A DNA stretch of 64,000 bases from contig NZ_JAUYTT010000015.1 of the NCBI RefSeq assembly GCF_030695035.1, forward strand, positions 1 through 64,000, given 5' to 3'. The notes under the pieces were generated by a model, which saw only the letters and a program-made list of their open reading frames with translations, had not been told where the DNA came from and made no database searches. This document shows, one piece after another, positions 45,078 to 53,366 of the stretch. The DNA is from Frigidibacter sp. (GTDB lineage Bacteria; Pseudomonadota; Alphaproteobacteria; Rhodobacterales; Rhodobacteraceae). The translations under genes were made by a program, and so were the position numbers. Position 1 is the first letter of the stretch. The number at the start of each line of letters is the position of its first letter.

Positions 45078-45476
45078 ATGCAGATCGTCCTCCTCTACAT
45101 CTCGACCGCAGTCATCTTCCTTGCGCTGGATGCGCTGATGCTGACCCGAGTGATCCGTCCGCTGTTTGAACGGCACATCGGCGAGATGCTGTTGCCCGAT
45201 CTGCGGCTGGGGGCTGCGGCGGCGTTCTATCTGGCCTATGTTGGTGCGCTGGTCTGGCTGGTGTCGCTGCCGGCGCTGCGGGCGGGGGCGCCGCTGCAGG
45301 CGCTTGGCACCGGGGCGCTGGTCGGGGCGATGGCTTATGGCACCTATGAGTTCACCAACTACGCCACGCTGAAGGGCTGGCATCCGGCGATGGTGGCGAC
45401 CGATCTGGCCTGGGGCACGGTGCTGACGGCTGTGTCGGCCTGGGCCGGGGTGACGATCACCGCGGCGCTGCGCTGA
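45078..45476 (+). CDS. DUF2177-family membrane protein
   Basis: A 132-residue inner-membrane protein with four predicted helices, starting MQIVLLYISTAVIFLALDALMLTRVIRPLF. YGTYEFTNYATLKGWHPAMVATDLAWGTVLTAVSAW is the family signature (TNxATLKGWP-like). Its function is unknown. It has no evident partner; the gene after it is convergent. Confidence 0.82.
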   Translation: MQIVLLYISTAVIFLALDALMLTRVIRPLFERHIGEMLLPDLRLGAAAAFYLAYVGALVWLVSLPALRAGAPLQALGTGALVGAMAYGTYEFTNYATLKGWHPAMVATDLAWGTVLTAVSAWAGVTITAALR

Positions 45477-45527
45477 GCCGTTCGGAGCATTGATTCTGGT
45501 GCACAGACGGCGTCCGGTGCGTCCCCC

Positions 45528-45857
45528 TCAGCCCCTGTTGTTCACCCGCTCGATATAGCTGCGCAGTTCCTCGGCCTCTTGCCGCGCGTCGCGCAGGCCT
45601 TCCATGGCGGCGCGCAGTTCGGCCTCGGTCTGGTTCAGCTGGCTGACCAGTTCCTGCTCGCGCTGTTCGATGTAGGCCAGCGCCTGATCGCGGGTTTCCT
45701 CGGCCTCATGCAGGGCCTGGGCCATCTGGTCCAGCTCGCCCATTTCGGCCTGGGTGACGCGGGTCAGGCGGTGCAGCAGCCAGGACGCGAACCAGCCAAG
45801 GCCGAAGGCGACAAAGAGAATGATCGCCGTGGCGATGATGAATTCGGTTCTGTTCAT
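45528..45857 (-). CDS. Small membrane-anchored coiled-coil protein
   Basis: A 109-residue protein with one N-terminal helix (FIIATAIILFVAFGLGWFASWLLHRL). A long Glu/Gln/Ala-rich coiled coil follows from about residue 38 to 105 (QMAQALHEAEETRDQALAYIEQREQELVSQLNQTEAELRAAME). I recognise no named family. It directly follows the OmpA/BON gene on the same strand, 71 bases away, so it may be part of the same envelope unit. Confidence 0.7.
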   Translation of the reverse strand: MNRTEFIIATAIILFVAFGLGWFASWLLHRLTRVTQAEMGELDQMAQALHEAEETRDQALAYIEQREQELVSQLNQTEAELRAAMEGLRDARQEAEELRSYIERVNNRG

Positions 45858-45928
45858 GTGGTGTCCCCGTCGCCTGTCCCGTGTTCATTTGCCGTGGCGG
45901 GTTGGATCCCGCCCCAGCCTATCCCGGC

Positions 45929-48190
45929 CTAGTCTGCCGTGTCGCCCGCGGCTGCCTCGGCCGCGCGCGCTTCGATGTCCGCAGGGCGCACCAGTGGTTT
46001 GATGGTGCCCTCGCCGGGGGTCTGCACCTCAACCGGGGCCACCTCAAGGACCGCTTCCGGCGAGCCGACGGCCGGCGCGCCCTCGGTGCCGGCGTCGCGC
46101 TGCGCTTCGGTTGCGGCGTCGGTCATGGTCTCTGCCGCCGCTCCCTCTGCGGTGACAGGTTCAGCGTCTGCGGTTGCCGCCGCGGGCGCCTCGTCGCCGC
46201 TTCCTTCGTCTCCGCTGCCCTCATCCCCGCTGCCGGCTTCTGCCAGCACGGTGTCTTCCGGGCGCGGTTCCGGCCGGCCGGCCTCAGGCACCGCGACAAG
46301 CTCTGCGGCATCGGGGATCTCTGCGCCTTCTGCCAGAGGGGCATCGGCGGGCAACTCGGGCTCCTCCTCGCCCTCCAGGAGGGTGAACTCGATCCGCCGG
46401 TTGGCCTCGCGGCCTTCTTCGGTGTCATTGTCGGCGACCGGGCGGCTTTCGCCGTAGCCGGTGGCGTGAAGGTTGCCGGTCAGGATCCGCCGTTCCATCA
46501 ACGAGGCGACGACGGCCTCGGCGCGGTCTTCGGACAGGGCAAGGTTCATCTCGTCGCCACCCTGGCTGTCGGTGTGGCCGGCAACCTCGATCGGGTAATC
46601 GGCGCAGTCCTTCAGCGCCTCGGCGATCTGGTCCAGCAGCGGCCGGGCCGAGGGCGAGAGCGTGGCGGAGCCGGGTTCAAAGGCGATCTGGCCCTCATCC
46701 AGCACGGCGGCGATGTCGGCCACGCATTCCTCGGCCGTGGGCAGCCCCAGAACCGGGTCGAGCTTGGGTTCATAGCGCACGCGGATGTCGAATTCCTGCC
46801 CTTCGCCGAGTTTCGCAGACAGAAGTCGCGCGATCTCGGCCGCGGTTTCGGTGCTGCCGGTCACGCCCTGCACGCGCACGAGGTCAGGGCGCACCAGCAC
46901 ATTGCCTTCGACCAAGGCGTCGAGGGCCTCAAGCGCGGCCAGCGCGCGGACCGGCCAGCCTTCGGGCAGGGCCGGGTCGATGCGGGTGGCGATATAGACC
47001 TTGCCGATGCTGAAGCGGGCGCGGGCGAAGTTCTCCACCGCGCTCCGGGTCAGCGCATCGGGCAGGCGGCCACGGACCTGAACGCGGCCTTCGTCCGACA
47101 GGGTGGCGGTGAACTCGGGCGGGCCTTGGTTGGCGGTGGCCTCCGGCTTGGGTGTCAGCACCGCGGTCAGCGAGAACACCTCGGGCAGGGCGGTGTCGAG
47201 CTCGCCCACCACGCGGTCGAAATCGGCTTGGGTCACACTGTCGGCGGCGATCAGCGAGACATCGGCATCGGACAGGGTGACCGAACCGGCACCAAGCTCT
47301 GCCATTGCGGCGATGGCGGCCTCGGAGGCGTCGGCCCAGGCGGGGGAGGGCACGCCCATGCCGATGGTGCAATCGACCGCCGCCGCCCCGGCGGCGCGGG
47401 CGGCGGCAAGGATACGGCCGCGGGCCTTTTCGGTATCGGCAGAGCAGGCGTCGAAGCGGGGGCCCTCGGCGTCGATCAGGAAGCGCAGCGTGAAGGGGGT
47501 GATGACCGGGCGCGGGGCCGAGATGTCCAGCGTCAGGATGGTGCCGGCCGGCACGTCTCGGCGCAGCGCAGCCTCGAGCCGCGCCTTCTGGTCAGCGCTG
47601 TCGGTGATGGCGGTGATCGCCACCCGCGCCGCGCCGATGGAGATCTTGGAACGGGGCAGGTCGGCCAGCGCATCGAGGCCGAAGTCCAGCGCCTCGTCCC
47701 ACCCATCGGGCGCGGGGTGGCTGGCGGTTTCCAGCATGTCGGTGACGGTGCCGCCGCGGGCCAGCGAGGTGATGCGGGTCACGATATCGTCGCGCCCTTC
47801 GGAGGCGGGGACGAGCCCGATCAGCGAGATGCCGTCATCGTTGCGCAGAACCTCGACCGAGAAGTCGGGCGCCTTGATCGCGGCCGGATCGGGCACCGTC
47901 ATCGCGTCGATCACCCGTCCGGCATCGACAACCGATCCCGCGGCGCCAAGGGCGCGGAAGCGCGTCGCCTCGGTCGGCGCCTCGCCGGTCAGGGTGATGC
48001 TGAGCCCGTCGGCATGCACGCCGGCCCAGGAGTGCCCCTCTTCGGTCAGCGCGCGGCGGACGGTGGTGGCCGAAACATCCTCGATGGCCGAGGCCGCCCA
48101 GGTGGCGGCAAAGAACGACAGCGCTGCAGCCAGGCCGAAGGCGATGAGGCCGATGGTTTGGATGCCGAGGAGTTTCGGGGCAAGACGCAT
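45929..48190 (-). CDS. OmpA-family protein with BON-like repeats
   Basis: A 753-residue envelope protein. It has an N-terminal membrane segment/uncleaved signal (IQTIGLIAFGLAAALSFFAATWA). A series of BON-like repeats follows (for example ITLTGEAPTEATRFRALGAAGSVVDAGRV and VQVRGRLPDALTRSAVENFARARF). The OmpA peptidoglycan-binding domain (about residues 500-620) has IAFEPGSATLSPSARPLLDQIAEAL, VAGHTDSQGGDEMNLALSEDRAEAV and ESRPVADNDTEEGREANRRIEF. A long acidic tail has three GSGDE repeats. It resembles ArfA/BON-OmpA proteins; its role is probably cell-wall linkage. Confidence 0.83.
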   Translation of the reverse strand: MRLAPKLLGIQTIGLIAFGLAAALSFFAATWAASAIEDVSATTVRRALTEEGHSWAGVHADGLSITLTGEAPTEATRFRALGAAGSVVDAGRVIDAMTVPDPAAIKAPDFSVEVLRNDDGISLIGLVPASEGRDDIVTRITSLARGGTVTDMLETASHPAPDGWDEALDFGLDALADLPRSKISIGAARVAITAITDSADQKARLEAALRRDVPAGTILTLDISAPRPVITPFTLRFLIDAEGPRFDACSADTEKARGRILAAARAAGAAAVDCTIGMGVPSPAWADASEAAIAAMAELGAGSVTLSDADVSLIAADSVTQADFDRVVGELDTALPEVFSLTAVLTPKPEATANQGPPEFTATLSDEGRVQVRGRLPDALTRSAVENFARARFSIGKVYIATRIDPALPEGWPVRALAALEALDALVEGNVLVRPDLVRVQGVTGSTETAAEIARLLSAKLGEGQEFDIRVRYEPKLDPVLGLPTAEECVADIAAVLDEGQIAFEPGSATLSPSARPLLDQIAEALKDCADYPIEVAGHTDSQGGDEMNLALSEDRAEAVVASLMERRILTGNLHATGYGESRPVADNDTEEGREANRRIEFTLLEGEEEPELPADAPLAEGAEIPDAAELVAVPEAGRPEPRPEDTVLAEAGSGDEGSGDEGSGDEAPAAATADAEPVTAEGAAAETMTDAATEAQRDAGTEGAPAVGSPEAVLEVAPVEVQTPGEGTIKPLVRPADIEARAAEAAAGDTAD
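46190..46234 (-). repeat. Three tandem 15-bp repeats encoding GSGDE
   Basis: Three 15-base units in the acidic tail of the OmpA-like gene each encode GSGDE. They differ at synonymous positions, so the repeat number is conserved by selection or is old rather than newly expanded. Confidence 0.75.
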
Positions 48191-48251
48191 TCGGGCGGCC
48201 TTTGTCTGTTGCAGGATGGGCCTTGCATAAGGGCAGGCCGGGGGGAGTCAA

Positions 48252-49232
48252 TCAGACGAGGGCGGCAGCGGCAAGAAACAGCGTAGTGATCAGCCCGGCA
48301 TCGCGGTTGGACCGGAAGAGATGCAGGCAGCGGGCGGGGTCGTCGATATCCAGCCGCCGCATCTGCCACAGCAGGTGCCAGCCCATCCCCCAGGCGGCCG
48401 CCAGCCCCAGCCCCAGTGCCAGCGGCCCGGCCTGTGGCAGCAGGGCGATCAGCACCGCCAGCCCGATCAGAGACACCGTCAGCACCATGAACAGCGCCAG
48501 CCAGCGGGGCGTGTTCGTGCCGAACAGGCGCGCCGTGGATTTCACGCCGATCAGCGCGTCATCCTCTTTGTCCTGATGGGCGTAGATGGTGTCATAAAAC
48601 AGCGTCCAGGCGATGCCTGCGACATACAGAAGCACCGGCGGCCAGGAGAGGCTGCCGGTATGCGCGGCCCATCCCAGCAGCGCGCCCCAGTTGAAGGCGA
48701 GGCCGAGGAACACCTGCGGCCACCAGGTGAAGCGCTTGGCGAAGGGGTAGATCGCCACCGGGATCAGCGCGGCGATGCCGAGGACGATGGCGAAGCCGTT
48801 GAAGGTGAAGAGGACCGCCGCCGCGACCAGCGCCTGCAGCACCATCCAGACGGCGGCGCCCTTGGCGGTGACCTGCCCCGAGGGGATGGGGCGCGACCGG
48901 GTGCGCGCCACCGACCCGTCGATATGCCGGTCGGTGATGTCGTTCCAGGTGCAGCCGGCACCGCGCATCAGGAAGGCCCCCATGGCGCAGGCCAGCGCGA
49001 TCCACAGGTCGGACCAGCGCGGCGCATCGGCGGCGGCGGCGAGAGCGAGGCCCCAAAAGCAGGGGATCAGCAGCAGCCAGGTGCCCGCAGGCCGGTCGGC
49101 GCGGGCCAGCCGCAGCCAGGGGCGCGACCAGGCGGGGGCGGTGTGGTCCACCCAGTTGCCGCTGACCGCGTCGGCGACCTGCCCCGCGGTTTCGGGCATT
49201 TCAGGCTCTGGCATTCCGGTGGGCGCGGTCAT
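48252..49232 (-). CDS. ubiA: 4-hydroxybenzoate polyprenyltransferase UbiA
   Basis: An integral membrane prenyltransferase that attaches the ubiquinone side chain to 4-hydroxybenzoate. The 326-residue protein has the Asp motifs NDITDRHID (from N97) and YAHQDKEDDALIG. It also has SRPIPSGQVTAKGA and KRFTWWPQVFLGLAFNWG, with about eight helices. The start is ATG 49232, only 12 bases from the divergent rsmE start. Ubiquinone also serves the bc1 complex encoded in this window. Confidence 0.92.
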   Translation of the reverse strand: MTAPTGMPEPEMPETAGQVADAVSGNWVDHTAPAWSRPWLRLARADRPAGTWLLLIPCFWGLALAAAADAPRWSDLWIALACAMGAFLMRGAGCTWNDITDRHIDGSVARTRSRPIPSGQVTAKGAAVWMVLQALVAAAVLFTFNGFAIVLGIAALIPVAIYPFAKRFTWWPQVFLGLAFNWGALLGWAAHTGSLSWPPVLLYVAGIAWTLFYDTIYAHQDKEDDALIGVKSTARLFGTNTPRWLALFMVLTVSLIGLAVLIALLPQAGPLALGLGLAAAWGMGWHLLWQMRRLDIDDPARCLHLFRSNRDAGLITTLFLAAAALV

Positions 49233-49244
49233 AGGTTCGGCCTC

Positions 49245-49970
49245 ATGGCAGCGGCAAAGATCAGGCTTTGTGTAGACCACCCGCTTGGTCAGGGGCAATC
49301 GCTTCCCCTGACCGAGGCGCAGGCGCATTACCTGTTCGGGGTGATGCGGCTGGCCGTTGGTGCGCCTCTGCTGCTGTTCAACGGGCGCGATGGGGAATGG
49401 CTGGCGCGTGTGGCCGAGGCTGGCAAGCGGGGCGGCACGCTTGTGTGCGAGGCGCAGACCGCGCCGCAGCGGATGCCGCCCGACCTGTGGCTGCTGTTCG
49501 CGCCGATCAAGAAGGCGCGCACCGATTTCATCGTGGAGAAGGCGGCGGAGCTTGGCGCGGCCCGGATCCTGCCGGTGCAGACAGAGTTCACCAATGCCGA
49601 CCGCATCCGCCAGGACCGCCTGCAGGCCCATGCGCTGGAGGCGGCAGAGCAATGCGGCGGCACCTTCGTGCCCGAGGTCGCCGAACTGGCGCCGCTGGCC
49701 CGGGTGCTGGCGGGCTGGGACGCGGGGCGCCGCATCCTCTGGGCCGATGAATCGCTGGTGGGCGCAGCCGAGACTCTGGCGGGCGAGGCGCCTGGCCCCT
49801 GGGCGGTGCTGATCGGGCCCGAGGGCGGGTTTTCCGAAGCCGAGCGCACAAGGCTGCGGGCGCTGCCCTTCGTGCGGCCGGTCTCGCTTGGCCCGCGGAT
49901 CCTGCGCGCCGATACTGCAGCAGTGGCGGCAATCACGCTATGGCAGGCGGCCTTGGGGGATTGGCGATGA
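49245..49970 (+). CDS. rsmE: 16S rRNA (uracil1498-N3)-methyltransferase RsmE
   Basis: A SPOUT-family methyltransferase, 241 residues. It has the N-terminal PUA-like domain and C-terminal knot. PIKKARTDFIVEKAAELGAARILPVQTEFTNAD, AAEQCGGTFVPEV, LIGPEGGFSEAERTRLRA and SLGPRILRADTAAVAAI are all family signatures. It is divergent from ubiA with almost no gap. Its stop overlaps the start of the GNAT gene. Confidence 0.94.
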   Translation: MAAAKIRLCVDHPLGQGQSLPLTEAQAHYLFGVMRLAVGAPLLLFNGRDGEWLARVAEAGKRGGTLVCEAQTAPQRMPPDLWLLFAPIKKARTDFIVEKAAELGAARILPVQTEFTNADRIRQDRLQAHALEAAEQCGGTFVPEVAELAPLARVLAGWDAGRRILWADESLVGAAETLAGEAPGPWAVLIGPEGGFSEAERTRLRALPFVRPVSLGPRILRADTAAVAAITLWQAALGDWR

Positions 49971-50824
49971 TCCGTGCTGCGGTTGCGGCCGATGCCCCGG
50001 CGCTGGAGGCGTTTCTGGCGCGGCATCCCGAAACCTCGATGTTCCTGCGGCAGAACTTGGCGGCGCATGGTGCCGAGGGCGGCACCCACGCCCATGCGGC
50101 GCGGTTCTGGTGGTTGGAGGGCGGGGGCGAGGTGGCCGGTGTCGTGGCGCTGACCACGCAAGGGATGCTGCTGATGCAGGTGCCGGGGGTTGAGGCGCTG
50201 TCACCCGTGCGGCAGGCACTGGCGGGAGAGCGCATCACCGGGATGAACGGCGAGGCGGGGCAGGTGGCTCGGCTGCGTGCGGCGCTCGGGCTGGCGGAGA
50301 CGGCTTGCAGCCTCGACCGGACGGAGCCGCTCTACCGGATGGCGCTGGCGGATCTGCGGGTGCCGGGGGCAGGCGATCTGGAGTTGCGGGCAGCAACGAC
50401 CGCCGATGCCGGGCTGCTGACCGGCTGGCGCGCGGAGTATCTGGTGGAGACGCTGGGGGCGGTTCAGGGGCCGCGGACCGAGGCGGATGCGGCGGTGCAG
50501 GTTTCGGCGCTGACGGCACAGGACCGGCTGCGGGTGCTGGAGCAGGCGGGCACCCCGGTGGCGATGACCAGCTTCAACGCGGTGCTGCCCGATATCGTGC
50601 AGATCGGCGGGGTGTTCACGCCCCCCGCCCGGCGCGGCCTCGGCCATGCCCGCGACGCGGTGGCGCTGCATCTGGCCGAGGCGCGTGCGGAGGGGGCAAG
50701 CGAGGCGATCCTCTTCGCCTCGGGCCCGCCGGCGATGCGCGCTTATGAGGGGATCGGGTTTCAGCGCATCGGGGGCTATCAGCTCGTGTTCTTCACCAAA
50801 CCCGCCGAGGTGCCCGCGCCATGA
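49967..50824 (+). CDS. GNAT-family N-acetyltransferase
   Basis: A 285-residue acetyltransferase with two GNAT-like halves. The first (about residues 1-125) is degenerate. The second contains VQIGGVFTPPARRGLGHARDAVALHLAEARAEGASEAILFAS, the acetyl-CoA binding R/QxxGxG/A-like segment, and AMRAYEGIGFQRIGGYQLVFF. Its substrate is unknown. ATG 49967 overlaps the rsmE stop, and its own stop overlaps the next gene. Confidence 0.78.
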   Translation: MIRAAVAADAPALEAFLARHPETSMFLRQNLAAHGAEGGTHAHAARFWWLEGGGEVAGVVALTTQGMLLMQVPGVEALSPVRQALAGERITGMNGEAGQVARLRAALGLAETACSLDRTEPLYRMALADLRVPGAGDLELRAATTADAGLLTGWRAEYLVETLGAVQGPRTEADAAVQVSALTAQDRLRVLEQAGTPVAMTSFNAVLPDIVQIGGVFTPPARRGLGHARDAVALHLAEARAEGASEAILFASGPPAMRAYEGIGFQRIGGYQLVFFTKPAEVPAP

Positions 50825-51339
50825 TCCGCCCCGAACTTGCCGCCGCCCTGCACCGCTGGCGTGAACCGCTGATCGCCGCCTGCGTGGCGCTGGTGGGGAT
50901 CTGGGTGGCCACGCGCGGCGGTTGGTTGCTGGGGCCGATCGGCCTGATCTTCGCTGCACTTGGGGCGGGCCTTGGCCTGTCGGCCTTCCGCCGCGTGCGC
51001 TTTGCCCGGCAGGTCGGCGCGCCGGGGGTGGTGGAGCTGGACGAGGGGCAGGTGGCCTATCTGGGCCCGGCCTCTGGCGGGTTCCTGTCGCTGCGCGAAC
51101 TGGCCGAGATAAGGCTGATTGCGGTGCAAGGGCAGCGGCACTGGCGGTTGAAGCAGGCCGACGGGCAGGCCCTCATCATTCCGGTGGATGCCGCGGGGGC
51201 GGATGCCCTTTATGATGCCTTTGCCGCGCTGCCGGGCGTTGATATGGGGCGATTTTTGGCGGCGATGGAGGCGGATGCCCTTCCGCAAGACCTCGCGCCG
51301 CCGCTGTGGCGCAGCAATACCCCTCTTGCGCGGCCTTGA
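50821..51339 (+). CDS. Small membrane protein of unknown function
   Basis: A 172-residue protein with two N-terminal helices (LIAACVALVGIWVATRGGWLLGPIGLIFAALGAGLGLSAF) and a soluble C-terminal part of about 115 residues. I recognise no family. It starts on the GNAT stop codon (ATGA) and lies in the rsmE-GNAT-membrane protein-gshA run, so it is co-transcribed with them. Confidence 0.68.
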   Translation: MIRPELAAALHRWREPLIAACVALVGIWVATRGGWLLGPIGLIFAALGAGLGLSAFRRVRFARQVGAPGVVELDEGQVAYLGPASGGFLSLRELAEIRLIAVQGQRHWRLKQADGQALIIPVDAAGADALYDAFAALPGVDMGRFLAAMEADALPQDLAPPLWRSNTPLARP

Positions 51340-51395
51340 CTTGGGGCGCGCGCCGCTCCACCTCTGGCACCGCGAAAAGAACGAACGAGGGGCCA

Positions 51396-52742
51396 ATGTC
51401 CATTCCACAAAGCGGCGGCGGCCCGATCGAGCATTTCGATGCCCTGGCCGCCTATGTCGCCAGCGGCGAGAAGCCGAGGGCTGACTGGCGCATCGGCACC
51501 GAGCACGAGAAATTCGGCTTCACCACCGGCGATCTGCTGCCGCTGCCCTATGAGGGCGCCGCCTCGATCCGCGCCATGCTGGAGGGGATGCAGGCCCGCT
51601 TTGGCTGGACCCCGATCTTCGAGCAGGACAAGATCATCGGCCTGACCCGCGATGGCGCGAACGTCAGCCTGGAGCCGGGCGGGCAGCTGGAACTGTCGGG
51701 TGCGCCGCTGGAGACGCTGCACCAGACGGCGGCGGAACTCGACAGCCACCTGCAAGAGGTGGCCGAGATTGCCGGGCCGATGGGCGTGGGCTTCCTTGGC
51801 ATCGGCGCCGCGCCGGTCTGGACGCACCAGCAGATGCCGATGATGCCCAAGGGCCGCTACCGGCTGATGACCGATTACATGGGCCGTGTCGGCACGCTGG
51901 GAACCCAGATGATGTACCGGACCTGCACCGTGCAGGTGAACCTCGATTTCGCCTCTGAAGCCGACATGGTGCAGAAGATGCGCGTCGCGCTGTCCTTGCA
52001 GCCGGTTGCGACGGCGCTCTGCGCGTCCTCGCCGTTCCTGGAGGGCAAGCCGAACGCGCATAAAAGCTGGCGCAGCCGGATCTGGCGCGATCTGGACGGC
52101 GCGCGCACCGGGATGCTGCCCTTCATGTTCGAGGATGGCGCGGGGTATGAGCGTTGGGTGGACTACGTGCTCGATGTGCCGATGTACTTCGTCTACCGCG
52201 ACGGGAATTATATCAACGCCCTTGGCCAGTCGTTCCGCGATTTCCTGAACGGCAGGCTGCCCGCGCTGCCCGGCGAGGTGCCGACCCTGTCGGACTGGGC
52301 GGACCATATGACGACGGTGTTCCCCGAGGCGCGGGTGAAGAAATATATCGAGATGCGCGGTGCCGATGCAGGCTCGCGCGACCAGATGGTGGCGTTGCCG
52401 GCGCTGTGGGTGGGGCTGACATATGATCAGGGCGCGCTGGATGCCGCGACCGATCTGGTGAAGGGCTGGACCCATGAAACCCGCGAGGGGCTGCGCAAGG
52501 CGGCTTCCATCGCTGGCCTGCAGGGCGAGGCGGGCGGGGTGCGGCTGCAAGAGCTGGCAGGCCGGGTGCTGGAGATTTCGGCGGCCGGGCTGGCGGCGCG
52601 AGGCCGTGGCGAGGAAGTCCTGCTCGACCCGTTCCGCGAGAGCGTGGCCAGCGGCAAGGTTCCTGCGGACCGGCTGCTGGACGCCTTCCACGGCGAATGG
52701 CAGGGCGATCTGGGCAATGTCTATGAGGCGACGCGGCTGTAA
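51396..52742 (+). CDS. gshA: Glutamate-cysteine ligase (plant/proteobacterial GCS2-type)
   Basis: Makes gamma-glutamylcysteine, the first step of glutathione synthesis, from Glu, Cys and ATP. The 448-residue protein matches the alphaproteobacterial/plant type: IGTEHEKFGF near residue 33, SLEPGGQLELSGAPLETLHQT, RTCTVQVNLDFASE and FHGEWQGDLGNVYEATRL. GAGGGG precedes ATG 51396. Glutathione would serve the GST-family proteins found elsewhere in the window. It is convergent with plsY, ending 12 bases before it. Confidence 0.93.
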   Translation: MSIPQSGGGPIEHFDALAAYVASGEKPRADWRIGTEHEKFGFTTGDLLPLPYEGAASIRAMLEGMQARFGWTPIFEQDKIIGLTRDGANVSLEPGGQLELSGAPLETLHQTAAELDSHLQEVAEIAGPMGVGFLGIGAAPVWTHQQMPMMPKGRYRLMTDYMGRVGTLGTQMMYRTCTVQVNLDFASEADMVQKMRVALSLQPVATALCASSPFLEGKPNAHKSWRSRIWRDLDGARTGMLPFMFEDGAGYERWVDYVLDVPMYFVYRDGNYINALGQSFRDFLNGRLPALPGEVPTLSDWADHMTTVFPEARVKKYIEMRGADAGSRDQMVALPALWVGLTYDQGALDAATDLVKGWTHETREGLRKAASIAGLQGEAGGVRLQELAGRVLEISAAGLAARGRGEEVLLDPFRESVASGKVPADRLLDAFHGEWQGDLGNVYEATRL

Positions 52743-52754
52743 CGCCGCGCGCCC

Positions 52755-53366
52755 CTAGCCCTTCTTGCCGATCTTGGGCTCGGTCCCGGCGCGCAGGCGC
52801 TGGATGTTGGCCCAGTGGCGCTGGTAGACCAGCGCCGTCAGGATCATCCCCAGCAGGATCATGCTGCTATTGCCGGTCAGCTGCATCCACAGCACCGAAG
52901 TTGCCGCCGCGACCAGCGCCGACAGCGAGGAGTAGCGGCTGGTGATCGCCACTACGAGCCATGTGGCGCAGCACAGCGCCCCCACCGGCCAGGCCAGCGC
53001 CAGCATCGTGCCAAGGAAGGTCGCAACCCCCTTGCCGCCCTTGAAGCCCAGCCAGACCGGGTAGAGGTGGCCCAGGAACGCCGCAAGCCCCGCCAGCTGT
53101 GCTGCATCCGGCCCGACCAGAGCGCGCGCCAGCAGCACCGCCACTGCACCCTTGCCGCCGTCAAGTATCAGTGTCGCCGCCGCCGCGCCCTTGTTGCCGG
53201 TGCGCAGCACGTTGGTGGCGCCGATATTGCCCGACCCGATGGCGCGCAGATCGCCAAGGCCCAGCATGCGGGTGATCAGCACGCCGAAGGGCACAGACCC
53301 CAGCAGATAGGCCAGCCCCGCCGTCAGCAGCAGCGCCAGCGCGCCAGACTCGAATACCGGCATCAT
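52755..53366 (-). CDS. plsY: Acyl-phosphate glycerol-3-phosphate acyltransferase PlsY
   Basis: An inner-membrane enzyme that transfers an acyl group from acyl phosphate to glycerol 3-phosphate, the first step of phospholipid synthesis. The 203-residue protein has about five helices. SVPFGVLITRMLGLGDLRAIGSGNIGATNVLRTGNKGAA and GHLYPVWLGFKGGKGVATFLG are the conserved loops. Its start overlaps the stop of the preceding pyrC-like gene, so it is the last gene of the pyrB operon. Confidence 0.93.
   Translation of the reverse strand: MMPVFESGALALLLTAGLAYLLGSVPFGVLITRMLGLGDLRAIGSGNIGATNVLRTGNKGAAAATLILDGGKGAVAVLLARALVGPDAAQLAGLAAFLGHLYPVWLGFKGGKGVATFLGTMLALAWPVGALCCATWLVVAITSRYSSLSALVAAATSVLWMQLTGNSSMILLGMILTALVYQRHWANIQRLRAGTEPKIGKKG

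Noticed and set aside
45881-48286. An 801-codon plus-strand open frame opposite the OmpA/BON gene
   Set aside because: Gly/Arg/His-rich shadow of a gene with clear OmpA motifs on the other strand.
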